From NCBI RefSeq assembly GCF_024055715.1, contig NZ_JAMXMV010000014.1:141202-205201 (forward strand): DNA of 64,000 nt, given 5' to 3'. The position numbers and the translations under genes were made by a program. The DNA is from Actinoallomurus soli. Lineage in GTDB: Bacteria > Actinomycetota > Actinomycetes > Streptosporangiales > Streptosporangiaceae. The notes beneath the pieces are model-generated. The model ran no database searches and was not told where the DNA came from. It saw only the letters and a list, made by a program, of their open reading frames with translations. This document shows positions 43,774 through 53,125 of this stretch, in pieces (position 1 is the stretch's first letter; each line of letters opens with the position of its first letter).

Positions 43774-44747
43774 ATGCACACGGTGGCGCTGGCGGTCGTC
43801 GACGGGATGCTGCACTTCGAGCTGTCGCTGGCGTACGAGGTGTTCGCGGCCGACCCGACCGGCGTGGCCGACCCCTGGTACGGCCTCGCCGTCTGCGGGC
43901 CGGCCGGTTCCGGCTGGAGCCCGACCACGGCCTGGACCGGCTCCCGTACGCCGACACCGTGATCGTCCCGGCCTGGGCCGACGTCGACGAGGCCCCGCCT
44001 GCGGACCTGGTCGACGCGGTGCGCGCGGCCCACGACGCCGGAGCGCGCGTGGCCTCGCTCTGCACGGGCGCGTTCGTGCTGGCCGCCGCCGGCCTGCTGG
44101 ACGGGCGGCGCGCGACGACGCACTGGGCGCACACCCGGGTCCTCGCCATCCGCTACCCGCGGGTGGAGGTGGACCCGGACGTCCTGTACGTGGACAACGG
44201 CAGCGTGCTCACCTCCGCCGGCAAGGCCGCCGCCATGGACCTGTGCCTGCACCTGATCCGTCTCGACCACGGCTCGTCGGTCGCCAACGCGGTCGCCCGC
44301 CGTCTGGTGGTGCCGCCGCACCGGGACGGCGGCCAGGCGCAGTTCGTCACCACCCCGGTGCCCGCCCCGGGCAATCACCCGCTCGCCGGGCTGTTCCCCT
44401 GGGTGATGGAGCGGCTGGACCGGCCGCTGACCGTGGAGGACCTGGCCCGCCGGGCGCGGATGAGCTCGCGGAACCTGGGCCGTCATTTCCGGGCGGTGAC
44501 CGGCACCACTCCCTTGCAATGGCTGCTGACCCAGCGGATCCGCCGCGCCCAGGAACTGCTGGAGAGCACCGACGATGGCGTGGACGCCATCGCGGCGGCC
44601 ACCGGCATGGGCACCGCGACGACGCTGCGCCGGCACTTCAACCGCACGGTCGGCGTCCCCCCGGACACCTATCGCCGTACCTTCCGCGCGCGGACCGGTC
44701 CGGGCCCGGCCGGTGACACCACCCATGGTCCGCCGGAACCGCGCTGA
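43774..44747 (+). pseudogene. GlxA family AraC-type regulator with a -1 frameshift
   Basis: The N-terminal part (ATG 43774) reads MHTVALAVVDGMLHFELSLA and is the start of a DJ-1/PfpI-like domain. At about 43905-43910 the frame changes: the continuation FRLEPDHGLDRLPYADTVIV lies one base back and runs to 44747. It contains the ASLCTGAFVLAAAGLLDGR core and a C-terminal AraC double HTH (VEDLARRARMSSRNLGRHFR, IRRAQELLESTDDGVDAIAA). Together they give a normal-length GlxA regulator. One missing base, by mutation or sequencing error, explains it; no slippery heptamer is visible. Confidence 0.85.
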
Positions 44748-44862
44748 GGCCGCCGGGCGCGACGCGCGGAACGGCCCTCGCAGGTGAGCCGCGAGTGGTC
44801 GCCGCGAATCCGCGTGGACTGGCCCTTTCCGGGTGCTCTGAAACGGCTCTACGGTGCCAGCC

Positions 44863-45462
44863 ATGAATGGGAGCGCATGGCTGGAACGTCCCTCGCTGAT
44901 CGGGCGGCACGTCCGTCTCGAGCCGCTCCGGCCCGAGCACGCGGAGGGTCTGTACGAGGCGGGCAAGGACCCCGAGGTCTGGAGGTGGCTGAACGTCCGG
45001 CAGCCGTCCGACGTCGCGGAGATGCGCCGCATGGTCGAGGAGGACCTGCGCGCGGTCGGCGCCGCGCGGCTGCCGTGGGTGCAGATCGACACCGTCACCG
45101 GGGAGGTCGCCGGCACCACGTCGTACTACGACCCCGAACCGGTGCACTGCGGCCTGTGGATCGGGCACACCTGGATCGGCGTCCGCTGGCAGCGGACCGC
45201 CCTGAACACCGAGGCGAAGCTCCTGCTGCTGGAGCGGGCGTTCGACGTGCTGGGCGCTCTCCGGGTGGGCTGGCATACCCACCACCGCAACGAACGCTCC
45301 CAGCGCGCCATCGAACGCCTCGGCGCACGCCGCGAGGGAGTGCTGCGCAGCCACCGCGTCCTGCCCGACGGGTCCGTCCGCGACACCGTCTGCTACTCGA
45401 TGCTCGCCTCGGAGTGGCCCGCCGCCCGTGACCGGCTGCGGGCCCGCCTCACCGCCGCCTGA
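44863..45462 (+). CDS. GNAT family N-acetyltransferase (RimJ/RimL type)
   Basis: The 199-residue protein has the RimJ/RimL-type N terminus (LIGRHVRLEPLRPEHAEGLY), the strand VAGTTSYYDPEP and the CoA-binding region WIGVRWQRTALNTEAKLLLL. The following HHRNERSQRAIERLGARREG segment is typical of the RimJ/L group. It probably acetylates an amino group on a protein or small molecule using acetyl-CoA. ATG 44863 is preferred over a GTG three codons earlier; neither has a strong Shine-Dalgarno sequence. The neighbours give no pathway clue. Confidence 0.85.
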   Translation: MNGSAWLERPSLIGRHVRLEPLRPEHAEGLYEAGKDPEVWRWLNVRQPSDVAEMRRMVEEDLRAVGAARLPWVQIDTVTGEVAGTTSYYDPEPVHCGLWIGHTWIGVRWQRTALNTEAKLLLLERAFDVLGALRVGWHTHHRNERSQRAIERLGARREGVLRSHRVLPDGSVRDTVCYSMLASEWPAARDRLRARLTAA

Positions 45463-45567
45463 CCCGCTCCCCGCGCGGCCGGCCCGTCCGCTCCGGCGTC
45501 GTCCCGGCCCGTCGGCGGGGGGTGAGTGCCCGCGCCGCCCGCCCCGTTTCGCGTACTGTGGCTGCGC

Positions 45568-46473
45568 ATGGCCGACTCCGAGATCGAGATCACCGCAGAG
45601 CTGGTCCACGATCTCCTCAGGGACCAGCACCCGGACCTTGCGGGGTTGCCCATCCGCGAGGTAGCGGGCGGCTGGGACAACCGGATGTGGCGCCTTGGGG
45701 ATGAGCTGGCCGTGCGCATGCCGCGCACGGAACGTGCCCCGGCTCTCCAGCGCAAGGAGCGCCGGTGGCTGCCCGTCCTGGCCCCGCGTCTTCCGCTCCC
45801 GGTGCCGACTCCTGTGCGGATCGGCGAGCCGTCCGCGCGCTTCCCGAGGCACTGGAGCATGATGACGTGGGTTCCCGGCGCGCCACTCGACTGCGCCTCG
45901 ATCAGCCGCGACGACCACGCGGCCGGCACTCTGGCGGGCTTCCTCAGGGCCCTCCACGTGGCGGCGCCCGCCGGGGCGCCGGCCGGTTCGGACCGCGGTG
46001 CTCACCCCAAGAAGTGCACGGACGGCTTCGAAGAGTTCTTGCGGGCCGTTGTCCCCGGCGGCGTTACCGCCGATGTCCGGGCCATCCGGGACGTCTGGGA
46101 CGATGCCGTCGCGGCCCCCGAGTGGGAGGCTCCGCCGGTATGGCTGCACGGTGATCTCCATCCCGCGAATGTCGTCGTCTCGGAGGGGACGCTCTCGGGC
46201 GTGATCGATTTCGGCGACATGTGCGCCGGCGACCCGGCGTGGGACCTCGCGGCCGCGTGGCTGCTCCTTCCGGCGGGCGCGGGTTCACGGTTCTTCGAGG
46301 CGTACGCGCAGGCGGACGAGGCGACGATCCGGCGCGCCCGCGGGTTGGCCGCTCTAAAGAGCCTCTTCCTGATCCTCATGGGCCAGAACGGGGAACGAGG
46401 CATTCCCGGCGGCAAGCCGACATGGGGACCCGCCGGCCGGGTGGCGCTCGATCGTGTTCTGGCATTCAGCTGA
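45568..46473 (+). CDS. Aminoglycoside phosphotransferase (APH) family protein
   Basis: The 301-residue kinase-fold protein has the catalytic loop HGDLHPANVVV (Asp in HGD) and the metal-binding IDFGDMCAGDPAWDLA. The nucleotide-binding N lobe shows ELAVRMPRTERAPALQRKER. ATG 45568 is chosen at MADSEIEITAE; the upstream in-frame residues look non-conserved. APH-fold enzymes phosphorylate antibiotics, sugars, choline or other alcohols, so resistance is only one option. It lies 42 bp before the ATP-grasp gene on the same strand, possibly one operon. Confidence 0.85.
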   Translation: MADSEIEITAELVHDLLRDQHPDLAGLPIREVAGGWDNRMWRLGDELAVRMPRTERAPALQRKERRWLPVLAPRLPLPVPTPVRIGEPSARFPRHWSMMTWVPGAPLDCASISRDDHAAGTLAGFLRALHVAAPAGAPAGSDRGAHPKKCTDGFEEFLRAVVPGGVTADVRAIRDVWDDAVAAPEWEAPPVWLHGDLHPANVVVSEGTLSGVIDFGDMCAGDPAWDLAAAWLLLPAGAGSRFFEAYAQADEATIRRARGLAALKSLFLILMGQNGERGIPGGKPTWGPAGRVALDRVLAFS

Positions 46474-46515
46474 GCCGGCCCTCTCCCGCATCGGCCCCGT
46501 TCCAAGGATCCCCGG

Positions 46516-47334
46516 ATGAGCGCACCCCGATCGTTCTTGCTGCCGCCCGTCGCGACCACCACGGGCCGGCTCCTGGCGGAGGCGGCCGTGTGGCGGGGAA
46601 TGGACGTGCGCACGCTGCCCGGTCCTCCGATCCCGGCCGACCTGAGCGGCCGCGCCCACCTGTACGGCGGCGAGCGCTTCGCCGACGCGGTGACGGCCGC
46701 GCTGGACATGGCCCTGTTGGACCCGCCTCTGGATCTGCTCGCGGCCCTGCCCGCGTACTTCACCGGCAGACACGTCGAGCTGATCACCCTGGGGCAGTCC
46801 CGGCGGGAACGTACCCCCCGCTTCGTCAAGCCGGCCGCCGGGAAGGCGTTCCCGGCGGGGGTGCGCCCGGACGGCGCTGCTCTGCCGGCGCACCTTCCCG
46901 CCGGACTCCCCGTGCTGTCCGCCGAACCGGTCATCTTCACCGAGGAGTACCGCCTCCACGTCCTGGACGGCCAGGTGCACGCCGCGAGCCGCTACGCGGT
47001 CTCCGGGATCCTCGACAGCGCACCGCTGCCGCCAGGCCACCGCGCGATCGGCTTCGGCGCCGAACTGCTGAACCACCTGGGGAGCGGGCTCCCGAGCGCC
47101 GTGGTCGTCGATGTCGGGATCCTTGACGGCGGCCGGTTCGCCGTCGTCGAGGCCAATGAGGCATGGTTCAGCAACGCCTACGCGGCCGACGCCGAGCGTG
47201 TCCTGGACGTCGTCCTGCGAGCGGCCGGACCCGCACGTGATCTACGGGACACCGACCGGCCCTTCGTACGGCGAAGGGCCGCGGGCGTACGTGCCGACGC
47301 AGCCGCCCGTGATCTGGGAGACCTCTCTCAGTAG
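46516..47334 (+). CDS. ATP-grasp domain protein
   Basis: This 272-residue protein has PRFVKPAAGKAFPAGV as the phosphate-binding segment, SAEPVIFTEEYRLHVLDGQV in the middle, and VVVDVGILDGGRFAVVEANE-AWFSNAY near the end, the metal-binding acidic/Asn motif of ATP-grasp ligases. Actinobacterial homologues carry the label DUF4343. They ligate a carboxylate to an amine or thiol using ATP; the substrates are unknown. It follows the APH-like gene closely and precedes a broken epoxide hydrolase fragment. Confidence 0.8.
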   Translation: MSAPRSFLLPPVATTTGRLLAEAAVWRGMDVRTLPGPPIPADLSGRAHLYGGERFADAVTAALDMALLDPPLDLLAALPAYFTGRHVELITLGQSRRERTPRFVKPAAGKAFPAGVRPDGAALPAHLPAGLPVLSAEPVIFTEEYRLHVLDGQVHAASRYAVSGILDSAPLPPGHRAIGFGAELLNHLGSGLPSAVVVDVGILDGGRFAVVEANEAWFSNAYAADAERVLDVVLRAAGPARDLRDTDRPFVRRRAAGVRADAAARDLGDLSQ

Positions 47335-47384
47335 GAGGGGCGGCCGCCACGCAGGCCGGATATCTCCCGGCACGCCTCGTCGAC

Positions 47385-47765
47385 GTGGTCGTGTGCTGCG
47401 CCGGTGCGCGTCAGAAGTTCCAGTCCAAGACCGACAACCACGGGCTCGCCGAGGACACCCTCAGCATGGACGACATGCTCGACGCGATATCCCTCTACTG
47501 GTTCACCAACAGCGCAGCGTCGTCCGGCCGCATCTACTGGGAGAACAAATCGGCCACTTTCGCCGGCCCGAAGCTGACGCTTCCGGTCGCGGTGACCGTC
47601 TTCCCGAAGGACATCCCACGCCTGCCACGAAACTGGATCGAAGACACCTACAGCAACCTGATCCACTACGGCGAGGCCGAGAAGGGCGGCCACTTCGCGG
47701 CCTTGGAACAGCCCGAGATCCTGGTCCGCGAAATCCGCACCGGCCTGCGCGCCCTTCGCTCCTGA
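47385..47765 (+). pseudogene. Epoxide hydrolase C-terminal remnant
   Basis: The last about 115 codons read LAEDTLSMDDMLDAISLYWF, then LPVAVTVFPKDIPRLPRNWI and KGGHFAALEQPEILVREI, matching the C-terminal third of EPHX1-like epoxide hydrolases including the catalytic His in GGHFAALE. The nucleophile region is absent and upstream DNA belongs to the ATP-grasp gene. The first 20 codons (MVVCCAGARQ) look unrelated. A full gene would be about 380 codons, so this is a truncated relic. Confidence 0.8.
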
Positions 47766-47865
47766 CACCAACGCGCGAGCTGGCGCGGACTGGAGCAGGT
47801 GGCGTACGGAGCCGGAGCGCGGTGGCGTACCCGACCGTCTGGTCGTACTGCCGCTCAAGGGTGAT

Positions 47866-47913
47866 GGACAGCCTATCCGGTATTCGCTAACCTGATGGCG
47901 GACAGCCTATCCG
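47866..47913. promoter_or_regulatory. Paired operator-like repeats upstream of the molybdoenzyme operon
   Basis: GGACAGCCTATCCG occurs at 47866-47879 and 47900-47913 (34-bp spacing). Each contains a near-palindrome GGAYAG-C-CTATCC. They lie 130-180 bp before the iron-sulfur subunit gene, in the 280-bp gap after the epoxide hydrolase relic, which holds no gene. Confidence 0.5.
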
Positions 47914-48045
47914 TCAATTCCTGGACGACACCGTCCGCCCCACGCCACCGGGCACAGCGGATCACCGGGCCGGGGGAGCCGCACACTCATCGCCGTGATG
48001 GCGCGCCCGACCTCAGAGCCGAAGCGCCGGCCGCAAGGAGGAGCC

Positions 48046-48552
48046 ATGCCCATCGTGATCAACGGAGTCGCGACCGAGGTCCCGCCCGACCCGCGCGTGT
48101 CACTGCTCGACCTCCTCCGCGAGCGTCTGACGATGACCGGAACGAAGAAGGGCTGCAACCAGGGCGCCTGCGGCGCCTGCACGGTGCTCGCCGACGGCGA
48201 GCGCATCCTCTCCTGCCTGGCGCTCGCGGTGCAGTACGACGGCCGCCGGATCACCACGGTCGAGGGTCTGTCCGAGAACGACACCCTGCACCCGCTGCAG
48301 CAGGCGTTCGTCGAGCACGACGGCTTCCAGTGCGGCTACTGCACGCCCGGCCAGATCTGCTCGGCGATCGGCATGGTGGCGGAGGCGAACCGCGGGGCCC
48401 CCTGCCACGTCACCGCCGACCTGGCGGAGGAGACGGTCGTACTCACCCGCGAGCAGATCCGGGAACGGATGAGCGGCAACCTCTGCCGCTGCGGCGCGCA
48501 CAACGGCATCGTGGAGGCCATCGCGGCGACCTACGGGGACGGGGCGTCGTGA
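48046..48552 (+). CDS. Molybdenum hydroxylase (2Fe-2S) subunit, PaoA/XdhC-like
   Basis: The 168-residue protein has a plant-type ferredoxin domain with Cys37, Cys42, Cys45 and Cys57 (KKGCNQGACGACTVLADG). A second helical cluster domain has CGYCTPGQ and GNLCRCG. It carries electrons from the molybdenum centre to FAD. No Tat signal is visible, unlike E. coli PaoA, so the enzyme is probably cytoplasmic. ATG 48046 follows AAGGAGGAG. Its stop overlaps the GTG of the FAD subunit gene. Confidence 0.93.
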   Translation: MPIVINGVATEVPPDPRVSLLDLLRERLTMTGTKKGCNQGACGACTVLADGERILSCLALAVQYDGRRITTVEGLSENDTLHPLQQAFVEHDGFQCGYCTPGQICSAIGMVAEANRGAPCHVTADLAEETVVLTREQIRERMSGNLCRCGAHNGIVEAIAATYGDGAS

Positions 48553-49529
48553 GGCCGTTCACCTACGCCCGGGCCGCCGACGCGGCCGACGCGGTCCGGC
48601 TCGCCGACGGCGGTCGCGCCAGATATCTCGGCGGCGGCACCAACCTCGTGGACCTGGCACGGGAGACGGTCGAGCGTCCGGAGGCCCTGGTCGACGTGAC
48701 CGGTCTGTCCACCGCCATCGAGGAGATCGGCGGGGGCCTGCTGATCGGCGCGGCGGCACGCAACGCTGCCGTCGCGGAGCACCGCGCGGTGCGGACCCGA
48801 TACCCCGCCCTGGCCCGGGCGATCGTCGCGGGCGCCTCGGCGCAGATCCGCAACATGGCGACGGTCGGGGGCAACATCCTGCAACGCACCCGTTGCGCCT
48901 ACTTCTACGACGACGGCTCACGGTGCAACAAGCGCCGGCCGGAACAGGGCTGTGACGCCATCGAGGGCTTCAACCGCGGCCACGCCGTCCTCGGCGCCTC
49001 GGCGGCCTGTGTCGCCACTCACCCCTCCGACATGTGCGTGGCGCTGGCGGCCTTCGACGCGACCGTCCACCTCCGGAACGCCGATGGTGAACGGACGCTG
49101 CCGATCACGGACCTGCACCGGCTTCCGGGGAACCGGCCCGACCTGGACACCGTGCTGGAGCCCGGCGAGCTGATCACCGCCGTCGAACTGCCCGCCCTGG
49201 CACTCGCCGCGTCCTCGGCCTATCGGAAGGTACGGGACCGGGCCAGCTACGCCTTCGCCCTGGTCTCGGTCGCCGCGGCGATCGAGGTGACGGACGGGAT
49301 CGTGAGCGATGTTCGGATCGCGCTCGGCGGGGTCGCCCACAAGCCCTGGCGCGCCTGGACGGCCGAAGCCGCGCTCCGGGGCGGCCCGGCCACCGCGGAA
49401 CGCTTCCGCCGCGCCGCCGAGGAAGAGCTGGCGAGCGCGGTCGCGCTTCGCCACAACGCCTTCAAGATCGAGCTCGCCGAGCGGACCATCACGACGGTCC
49501 TGACCGACCTCGCGGGAGAGCAGCCATGA
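48549..49529 (+). CDS. Molybdenum hydroxylase FAD-binding subunit with 4Fe-4S insert, PaoB-like
   Basis: The 326-residue subunit has the FAD loop RYLGGGTNLVDL and GASAQIRNMATVGGNILQRT. It then has a Cys-rich insert with Cys116, Cys126, Cys135 and Cys154 (RCAYFYDDGSRCNKRRPEQG), matching the extra 4Fe-4S site of the PaoB/YagS group. This subgroup oxidises aromatic aldehydes in E. coli. GTG 48549 overlaps the previous stop, and its own stop overlaps the next ATG, so all three subunits are translated in one chain of reinitiation. Confidence 0.92.
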   Translation: MRPFTYARAADAADAVRLADGGRARYLGGGTNLVDLARETVERPEALVDVTGLSTAIEEIGGGLLIGAAARNAAVAEHRAVRTRYPALARAIVAGASAQIRNMATVGGNILQRTRCAYFYDDGSRCNKRRPEQGCDAIEGFNRGHAVLGASAACVATHPSDMCVALAAFDATVHLRNADGERTLPITDLHRLPGNRPDLDTVLEPGELITAVELPALALAASSAYRKVRDRASYAFALVSVAAAIEVTDGIVSDVRIALGGVAHKPWRAWTAEAALRGGPATAERFRRAAEEELASAVALRHNAFKIELAERTITTVLTDLAGEQP

Positions 49530-51841
49530 GCGAGAACCACGATGCCGCCCGGCCCGCGGTGAAGACGGCGGTCGGGCCGGCCCCGGACGACTGGGGGCCG
49601 GGCCGCGCCCCCGACCCGCTGAGCCGGCACAGGTCCGGCACGATCGGCACTCGAGTCTCGCGGGTCGACGGGCCTTTGAAGGTGCGGGGCGCGGCGACCT
49701 TCGCGGCCGAGTTCCGGTTCGACGGCATGGTGTACGCCGCCCTGGCATTCAGCACCGTGCCCAAGGGACGCATCACGGAGCTCGACACCGCCGCCGCCGA
49801 GGGGGCGCCCGGGGTGGTCCTGGTGATGACCTACCGGAACGCGCCGAAGATCACACCGCTCCCGGAGTGGTACACCGAAGGCAAGGCGGTGGCCGGCGAC
49901 ACCCTGCCGGTGATGCAGGACGACCGGATCCACTGGAACGGCCAGCCCATCGCCGTCGTGCTCGCGGACACGCAGGAACAGGCCGACCACGCCGCGTCCC
50001 TGATCCGCGCCGGCTATGAGCCCGAGCCCGCGGTCACCTCCTTCGAACAGGCCAAGGCCGCCGGCCGCCACCCCACGTTCCACTACGGCCGGCCGCTGAA
50101 GACCGAGATCAGCGATGCGGAGGCGGCGCTCGCGGCCGCGCCGGTGAAGGTCGACGAGATCTACCGGACCCCCTTCCAGAACCACAACGCCATCGAACCG
50201 CACGCGGTCACCCTCGCCTGGGACGGTGACGAGCTGGTCGTCCACGACGCCAGCCAGGCGGTGGTCCACACCGCCTGGTCGCTCGGCTACGCGTTCGGCC
50301 TGCGGCAGGACCAGGTTCACGTCAGCTCGCCCTACGTCGGCGGCGGCTTCGGCGGCAAATCCCTCTGGTCCCATCACATCCTCGCCGCCGCGGCGGCGAA
50401 GCTGGCCGGACGCCCGGTCCGTGCCGCCCTCACCCGCGAGGGCGTCTATCGCGTGGTGGGCGGGCGCACCAAGACCGAGCAACGGGTGGCGATCGGCGCC
50501 CGGCCGGACGGCGGCTTCGACGCCCTCGTCCACACCGGCGTCGTCGCCATGGGCCGCCACAACACCATGCCGCCCGAGCCCTTCATCACCTCGACCGGTT
50601 CGCTGTACGCCGCCCGCAGCTTCACGCTGGAGGTGGAGGCGGCGCACATGGACATGCTCGCCAACACCTTCATGCGGGCGCCCGGGGAGGCCGTCGGCTC
50701 GTTCGGGCTCGAGTGCGCGATCGACGAACTGGCGGACCGCCTCGGCATGGACCCGATCGAGCTCAGAGTCCGGAACGAGCCGGAGAGGAATCCGACCTCC
50801 GGCCTGCCCTTCTCGTCCCGGCACCTGCTGGAGGCCTACCGCGTGGGCGCCGAGCGGTTCGGATGGACCGAGCGGAGCCCCAGGCCGGGAACACGAAGCG
50901 AGGGCGAATGGAGGGTCGGGATGGGGGTGGCCACCGCGAGCCATCCCTACATCCGGCTGCCCGGCGGCGAGGCGCGGATCACCCTGACCGCCGACGGCCG
51001 CGTGATCATCGACGTGGCGGCGCACGAGATGGGCATGGGCACCGAGACCACGACCGCCATCGTCGCCGCCGAGCGGCTCGGCCTCGATCTGGATCAGGTG
51101 ACGGTCCGGCAGGGCGACTCCCGCCTGCCCGGCCTCATCATGGCCGGCGGCGCGCAGCAGACGGCCGTGATCGGCGGGGCGGTCAGCGCGGCCCACCGCG
51201 CTCTCCTGGCAGTGCTGATCGAGCTGGCCGGCCACGACTCTCCGCTCGCGGGACTGAGGCCCGAGGAGGTCGGCTGCGTCAACGGCGGCCTCCACAAGCT
51301 CGAGGACCCGAGCCGGTTCGAGAGCTATACCGACATCCTGGCCCGGGCCGGCCGCGGCGAAGTGTCCGTGGAGGCGTCCGGGCCGCCGCCGTTGGAGCTG
51401 ACGCACTGGTCCATGCGCTCCTACGGCGCGATGTTCTGTGAGGCGCGTGTCAACGCCGTCACGGGCGAGACCCGGATCAGCCGCTTCCTCGGCTCGTTCG
51501 ACTGCGGCCGGATCATGAACGCCAAGACCGCGGCGAGCCAGTTCCGCGGCGGGATCATCATGGGCCTCGGACTCGCGCTCATGGAAGAGACGCATCTCGA
51601 CGAGCGCCACGGCAGGATCATGAACCCGAACCTGGCGGAGTACCACGTGCCCGTGCACATGGACGTGCCGGAGATCGAGGTGATGTGGACCGACATCCCC
51701 GACCCGCATTCGCCCATGGGAGCGCACGGCGTCGGTGAGATCGGCATCACCGGGGTCGGCGCGGCGGTGGCCAACGCCGTCTACAACGCCACGGGCAGGC
51801 GCGTCCGTGATCTGCCGATCACCTTGGACAAGCTCCTGTGA
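49526..51841 (+). CDS. Molybdenum hydroxylase large subunit, PaoC/xanthine-dehydrogenase family
   Basis: The 771-residue molybdopterin-cytosine-dinucleotide-type subunit has YVGGGFGGK, the APGEAVGSFGLECAIDELAD region and a C-terminal GVGEIGITGVGAA motif with the catalytic base Glu738. The first 40 residues (to SRHRSGTIGTRVSRVDG) are a non-conserved extension. The large family oxidises aldehydes or N-heterocycles at the carbon next to the heteroatom. The tight operon with PaoA- and PaoB-like subunits favours aldehyde or heteroaromatic oxidation. No MoCo maturation (XdhC-type) gene is in the window. Confidence 0.92.
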   Translation: MSENHDAARPAVKTAVGPAPDDWGPGRAPDPLSRHRSGTIGTRVSRVDGPLKVRGAATFAAEFRFDGMVYAALAFSTVPKGRITELDTAAAEGAPGVVLVMTYRNAPKITPLPEWYTEGKAVAGDTLPVMQDDRIHWNGQPIAVVLADTQEQADHAASLIRAGYEPEPAVTSFEQAKAAGRHPTFHYGRPLKTEISDAEAALAAAPVKVDEIYRTPFQNHNAIEPHAVTLAWDGDELVVHDASQAVVHTAWSLGYAFGLRQDQVHVSSPYVGGGFGGKSLWSHHILAAAAAKLAGRPVRAALTREGVYRVVGGRTKTEQRVAIGARPDGGFDALVHTGVVAMGRHNTMPPEPFITSTGSLYAARSFTLEVEAAHMDMLANTFMRAPGEAVGSFGLECAIDELADRLGMDPIELRVRNEPERNPTSGLPFSSRHLLEAYRVGAERFGWTERSPRPGTRSEGEWRVGMGVATASHPYIRLPGGEARITLTADGRVIIDVAAHEMGMGTETTTAIVAAERLGLDLDQVTVRQGDSRLPGLIMAGGAQQTAVIGGAVSAAHRALLAVLIELAGHDSPLAGLRPEEVGCVNGGLHKLEDPSRFESYTDILARAGRGEVSVEASGPPPLELTHWSMRSYGAMFCEARVNAVTGETRISRFLGSFDCGRIMNAKTAASQFRGGIIMGLGLALMEETHLDERHGRIMNPNLAEYHVPVHMDVPEIEVMWTDIPDPHSPMGAHGVGEIGITGVGAAVANAVYNATGRRVRDLPITLDKLL

Positions 51842-51886
51842 AGCGGCGCCGATCCCGCTTCTCCCCTACGAGGAGGGTTCAGAGCG

Positions 51887-53095
51887 ATGCACCAGGAACT
51901 GACATCGGACGTGCCCCGTTTCTCGCCGGCGGAGCGCGATCAACGGTGGCGGCGCGTACGGGCGTTGATGCGAGAGGAGCGGCTGGACGCCATCTTCGTT
52001 CCCCCGAACACCGGCCTGTTCGACCAGCTCCAGGCCAACGTCCGCTACCTCACCGGCATCGGCGGCAACTGCTTCCCGGCCGCGGCGGTGTTCCCGCTCG
52101 ACGGTGAGGTCACGGCGATCACCGGTCCCAACGTGGACGTGCGCTTCTGGCGGGAGAGGCAGGACTGGGTCGACGACATCCGCCTGGCCACCGTCGGCTG
52201 GGGCTACGCCGGAACGGCGATCGAGCGGCTCCGGGAACTGGATCTCGGCACGGCCCGGATCGGCATCACCGGGCTCGCCGGCAACACACGCTCTCCGGAG
52301 GGCGTGACGTCGTTCGGCATCGTCGACGGGCTGCGGCGCAACTTCCCTGACGCCGAGTTCGTCGACGCCACCCTCGTGATGGAGCGCGCGCGGTTCGTCA
52401 AGAGCGACGAGGAGCTGTCCTTCATGCGAGCGGCGGACGCGCTGGTGGAACGGGCGCTGGCGGTGATGCACCGCGAGGCCGGGCCGGGTGTGCCGGAGAA
52501 CGTGGTGTACGCCCGCATGCTCGCGAGCATGGTCGAGGGCGGTGGTGAGATCCCCACCATGATCCTCTGGTCGGCGGGCCGGCCTCAGCCCCCGTCCAAT
52601 CAGCACATGCCCTCACGCCGCGTGCTCCGTGCCGGCGACATGGTCTGCACCGAGGCGGAGGCTCGGTGGGGCGGCTACATCGCGCAGATCGCGCAACCGA
52701 TGTTCGTCGGAAGAGCGCCGGAGGAGTACAAGCGGATGTTCTCGCTGCAACAGGAGGCCCTCGCCGCGTGCTACGAGAGTCTCCGTCCCGGGAACACGGT
52801 CGGTGACATCGTCGACGTCGCCGCCCGCTTCTCGACCGACGACCACGAGTGTCGCCTGATCATGCATGCTCGCGGGCTGGGAGATGATTCGCCGATGGCG
52901 GTCCTCGGCCACACCCGGAACGACCTGATGCGGAACTGGCCGATCGAGGAGAACTCCACCTTCATCGTGAAGCCCATGGTCCGAACCCGCGATCGAAGGA
53001 AGTACATCTACTGGGGGGACACGGTGGTCACCGGCCGCGACGGCGCTCTACGGCTGGGAAGGCGCGCACCGGAGCTGATGGAGACCAACGCCTGA
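51887..53095 (+). CDS. M24 (creatinase/aminopeptidase P fold) protein with lost metal ligands
   Basis: The 402-residue protein has a creatinase N-terminal domain (about residues 15-160) and a pita-bread C-terminal domain (about 170-395). In active M24 peptidases five metal ligands occur as Asp, Asp, His, Glu, Glu. Here the first two positions read TEAE and AQIAQ, the His is kept in HARGLGDD, and the last two read VKP and WGDTV. Metal-dependent peptidase activity is therefore unlikely; a creatinase-like amidinohydrolase or other non-metal role is possible. It begins 45 bp after the molybdoenzyme and probably belongs to that operon. Confidence 0.8.
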   Translation: MHQELTSDVPRFSPAERDQRWRRVRALMREERLDAIFVPPNTGLFDQLQANVRYLTGIGGNCFPAAAVFPLDGEVTAITGPNVDVRFWRERQDWVDDIRLATVGWGYAGTAIERLRELDLGTARIGITGLAGNTRSPEGVTSFGIVDGLRRNFPDAEFVDATLVMERARFVKSDEELSFMRAADALVERALAVMHREAGPGVPENVVYARMLASMVEGGGEIPTMILWSAGRPQPPSNQHMPSRRVLRAGDMVCTEAEARWGGYIAQIAQPMFVGRAPEEYKRMFSLQQEALAACYESLRPGNTVGDIVDVAARFSTDDHECRLIMHARGLGDDSPMAVLGHTRNDLMRNWPIEENSTFIVKPMVRTRDRRKYIYWGDTVVTGRDGALRLGRRAPELMETNA

Positions 53096-53125
53096 ACCGC
53101 GATCGGCCACGACGCCGCAGTGCCG

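Noticed and set aside
43905..43912. Programmed -1 frameshift in the GlxA gene
   Set aside because: There is no slippery heptamer or downstream structure that I can see; a base deletion or sequencing error is simpler.
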